16,240 nucleotides of DNA, taken from contig NZ_DATCRY010000199.1 of assembly GCF_036568765.1 (NCBI RefSeq), forward strand, positions 1-16,240, read 5' to 3'. Position 1 is the first letter of the stretch, and each line of letters opens with the position of its first letter. The DNA is from GSA-30 sp036568765 (GTDB lineage: Bacteria > Pseudomonadota > Gammaproteobacteria > Xanthomonadales > Rhodanobacteraceae). Made by a program: the position numbers and the translations under genes. The notes under the pieces were generated by a model. It did not search any database, was not told where the DNA came from, and saw only the letters and a program-made list of their open reading frames with translations. Positions 15,939 through 16,240 of this stretch are shown here, in pieces.

Positions 15939-16240
15939 TTGAAAGTCCTCGGCATCGAAACCTCCTGCGACGAGACCGGCGTGGCCGTCTTCGACTTGAA
16001 GGCGGCCGGCGACGGCGCGCGCCCGGGCGCCGAGGGCCTGCTCGCCCACGCGGTCTACAGCCAGGTCGCCCTCCACGCCGAGTACGGCGGGGTCGTGCCC
16101 GAACTGGCCAGCCGCGACCACGTGCGCAAGCTGCTGCCGCTGGTCCGCCAGACCCTGGCCGAGGCCGGGCTGAACACCGCCGACCTGGACGGCGTGGCCT
16201 ACACCGCCGGGCCGGGGCTGGTCGGGGCCCTGCTGGTGGG
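15939..16240 (+). CDS. tsaD: tRNA N6-adenosine threonylcarbamoyltransferase TsaD, N-terminal part (cut by window end)
   Basis: About 100 residues are visible. The frame reads KVLGIETSCDETGVAVFDL at its start, then YSQVALHAEYGGVVPELASR, DHVRKLLPL and AYTAGPGLVGALL, matching the N-terminal ASKHA nucleotide-binding domain of TsaD/YgjD/Gcp. The protein transfers threonylcarbamoyl to A37 of ANN-decoding tRNAs together with TsaB and TsaE. I place the start at the TTG at 15939, which gives the family's usual MKVLGIETSCDE opening. An in-frame GTG at 15915 would add eight residues. Compared with E. coli there is an insertion of about ten residues before GLLAHAVYSQ. The metal-binding histidines and remainder lie outside the window. 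Confidence 0.95.
   Translation, partial: MKVLGIETSCDETGVAVFDLKAAGDGARPGAEGLLAHAVYSQVALHAEYGGVVPELASRDHVRKLLPLVRQTLAEAGLNTADLDGVAYTAGPGLVGALLV

Overview
The window reads as chromosomal DNA of a high-GC gammaproteobacterium, most likely order Xanthomonadales and perhaps a Rhodanobacteraceae relative (Dyella, Frateuria, Rhodanobacter or Luteibacter type). This placement is inferred from protein style, from the tsaD / rpsU / yqeY / dnaG neighbourhood and from the dispersed CCCTCACCCC-CCCTCTCCC repeats. It was not tested by any search.

Region 1 (1-170) holds the last 37 codons of a probable IS4-like transposase, followed by a half-copy of a dispersed palindromic repeat.

Region 2 (175-8240, minus strand) is a compact eight-gene catabolic operon. 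In transcription order it is dgoK, araF-like, araG-like, araH-like, SMP-30 lactonase, short-chain dehydrogenase, dgoA and dgoD. Three adjacent pairs overlap by 1-4 bases. Together they make a complete oxidative (De Ley-Doudoroff) route: ABC uptake of the sugar, oxidation to the lactone, hydrolysis to galactonate, dehydration by DgoD, phosphorylation by DgoK, and cleavage by DgoA to pyruvate and glyceraldehyde 3-phosphate. The transporter resembles the E. coli L-arabinose system AraFGH, but the enzymes point to D-galactose. A divergent LysR-type gene (8346-9227) is the likely regulator, and a 34-bp nested palindrome lies between it and dgoK.

Region 3 (9422-10550) has a small secreted six-cysteine protein of unknown function, convergent with a DedA-family membrane protein.

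Region 4 (10646-16240) is the macromolecular-synthesis neighbourhood: dnaG, yqeY and rpsU on the minus strand, with tsaD diverging at the right edge and truncated by the window. Between yqeY and dnaG lie an exported S41 peptidase, a 56-residue DUF1328 membrane peptide, and about 0.46 kb of repeat DNA made of a 165/162-bp tandem duplication flanked by inverted copies of the palindromic repeat. rpoD, usually next to dnaG, is not in the window.

I see no clearly new defence or mobile system. The points most worth following up are the transporter-pathway pairing with altered sugar-site residues, the operator-like palindrome and the composite repeat island.
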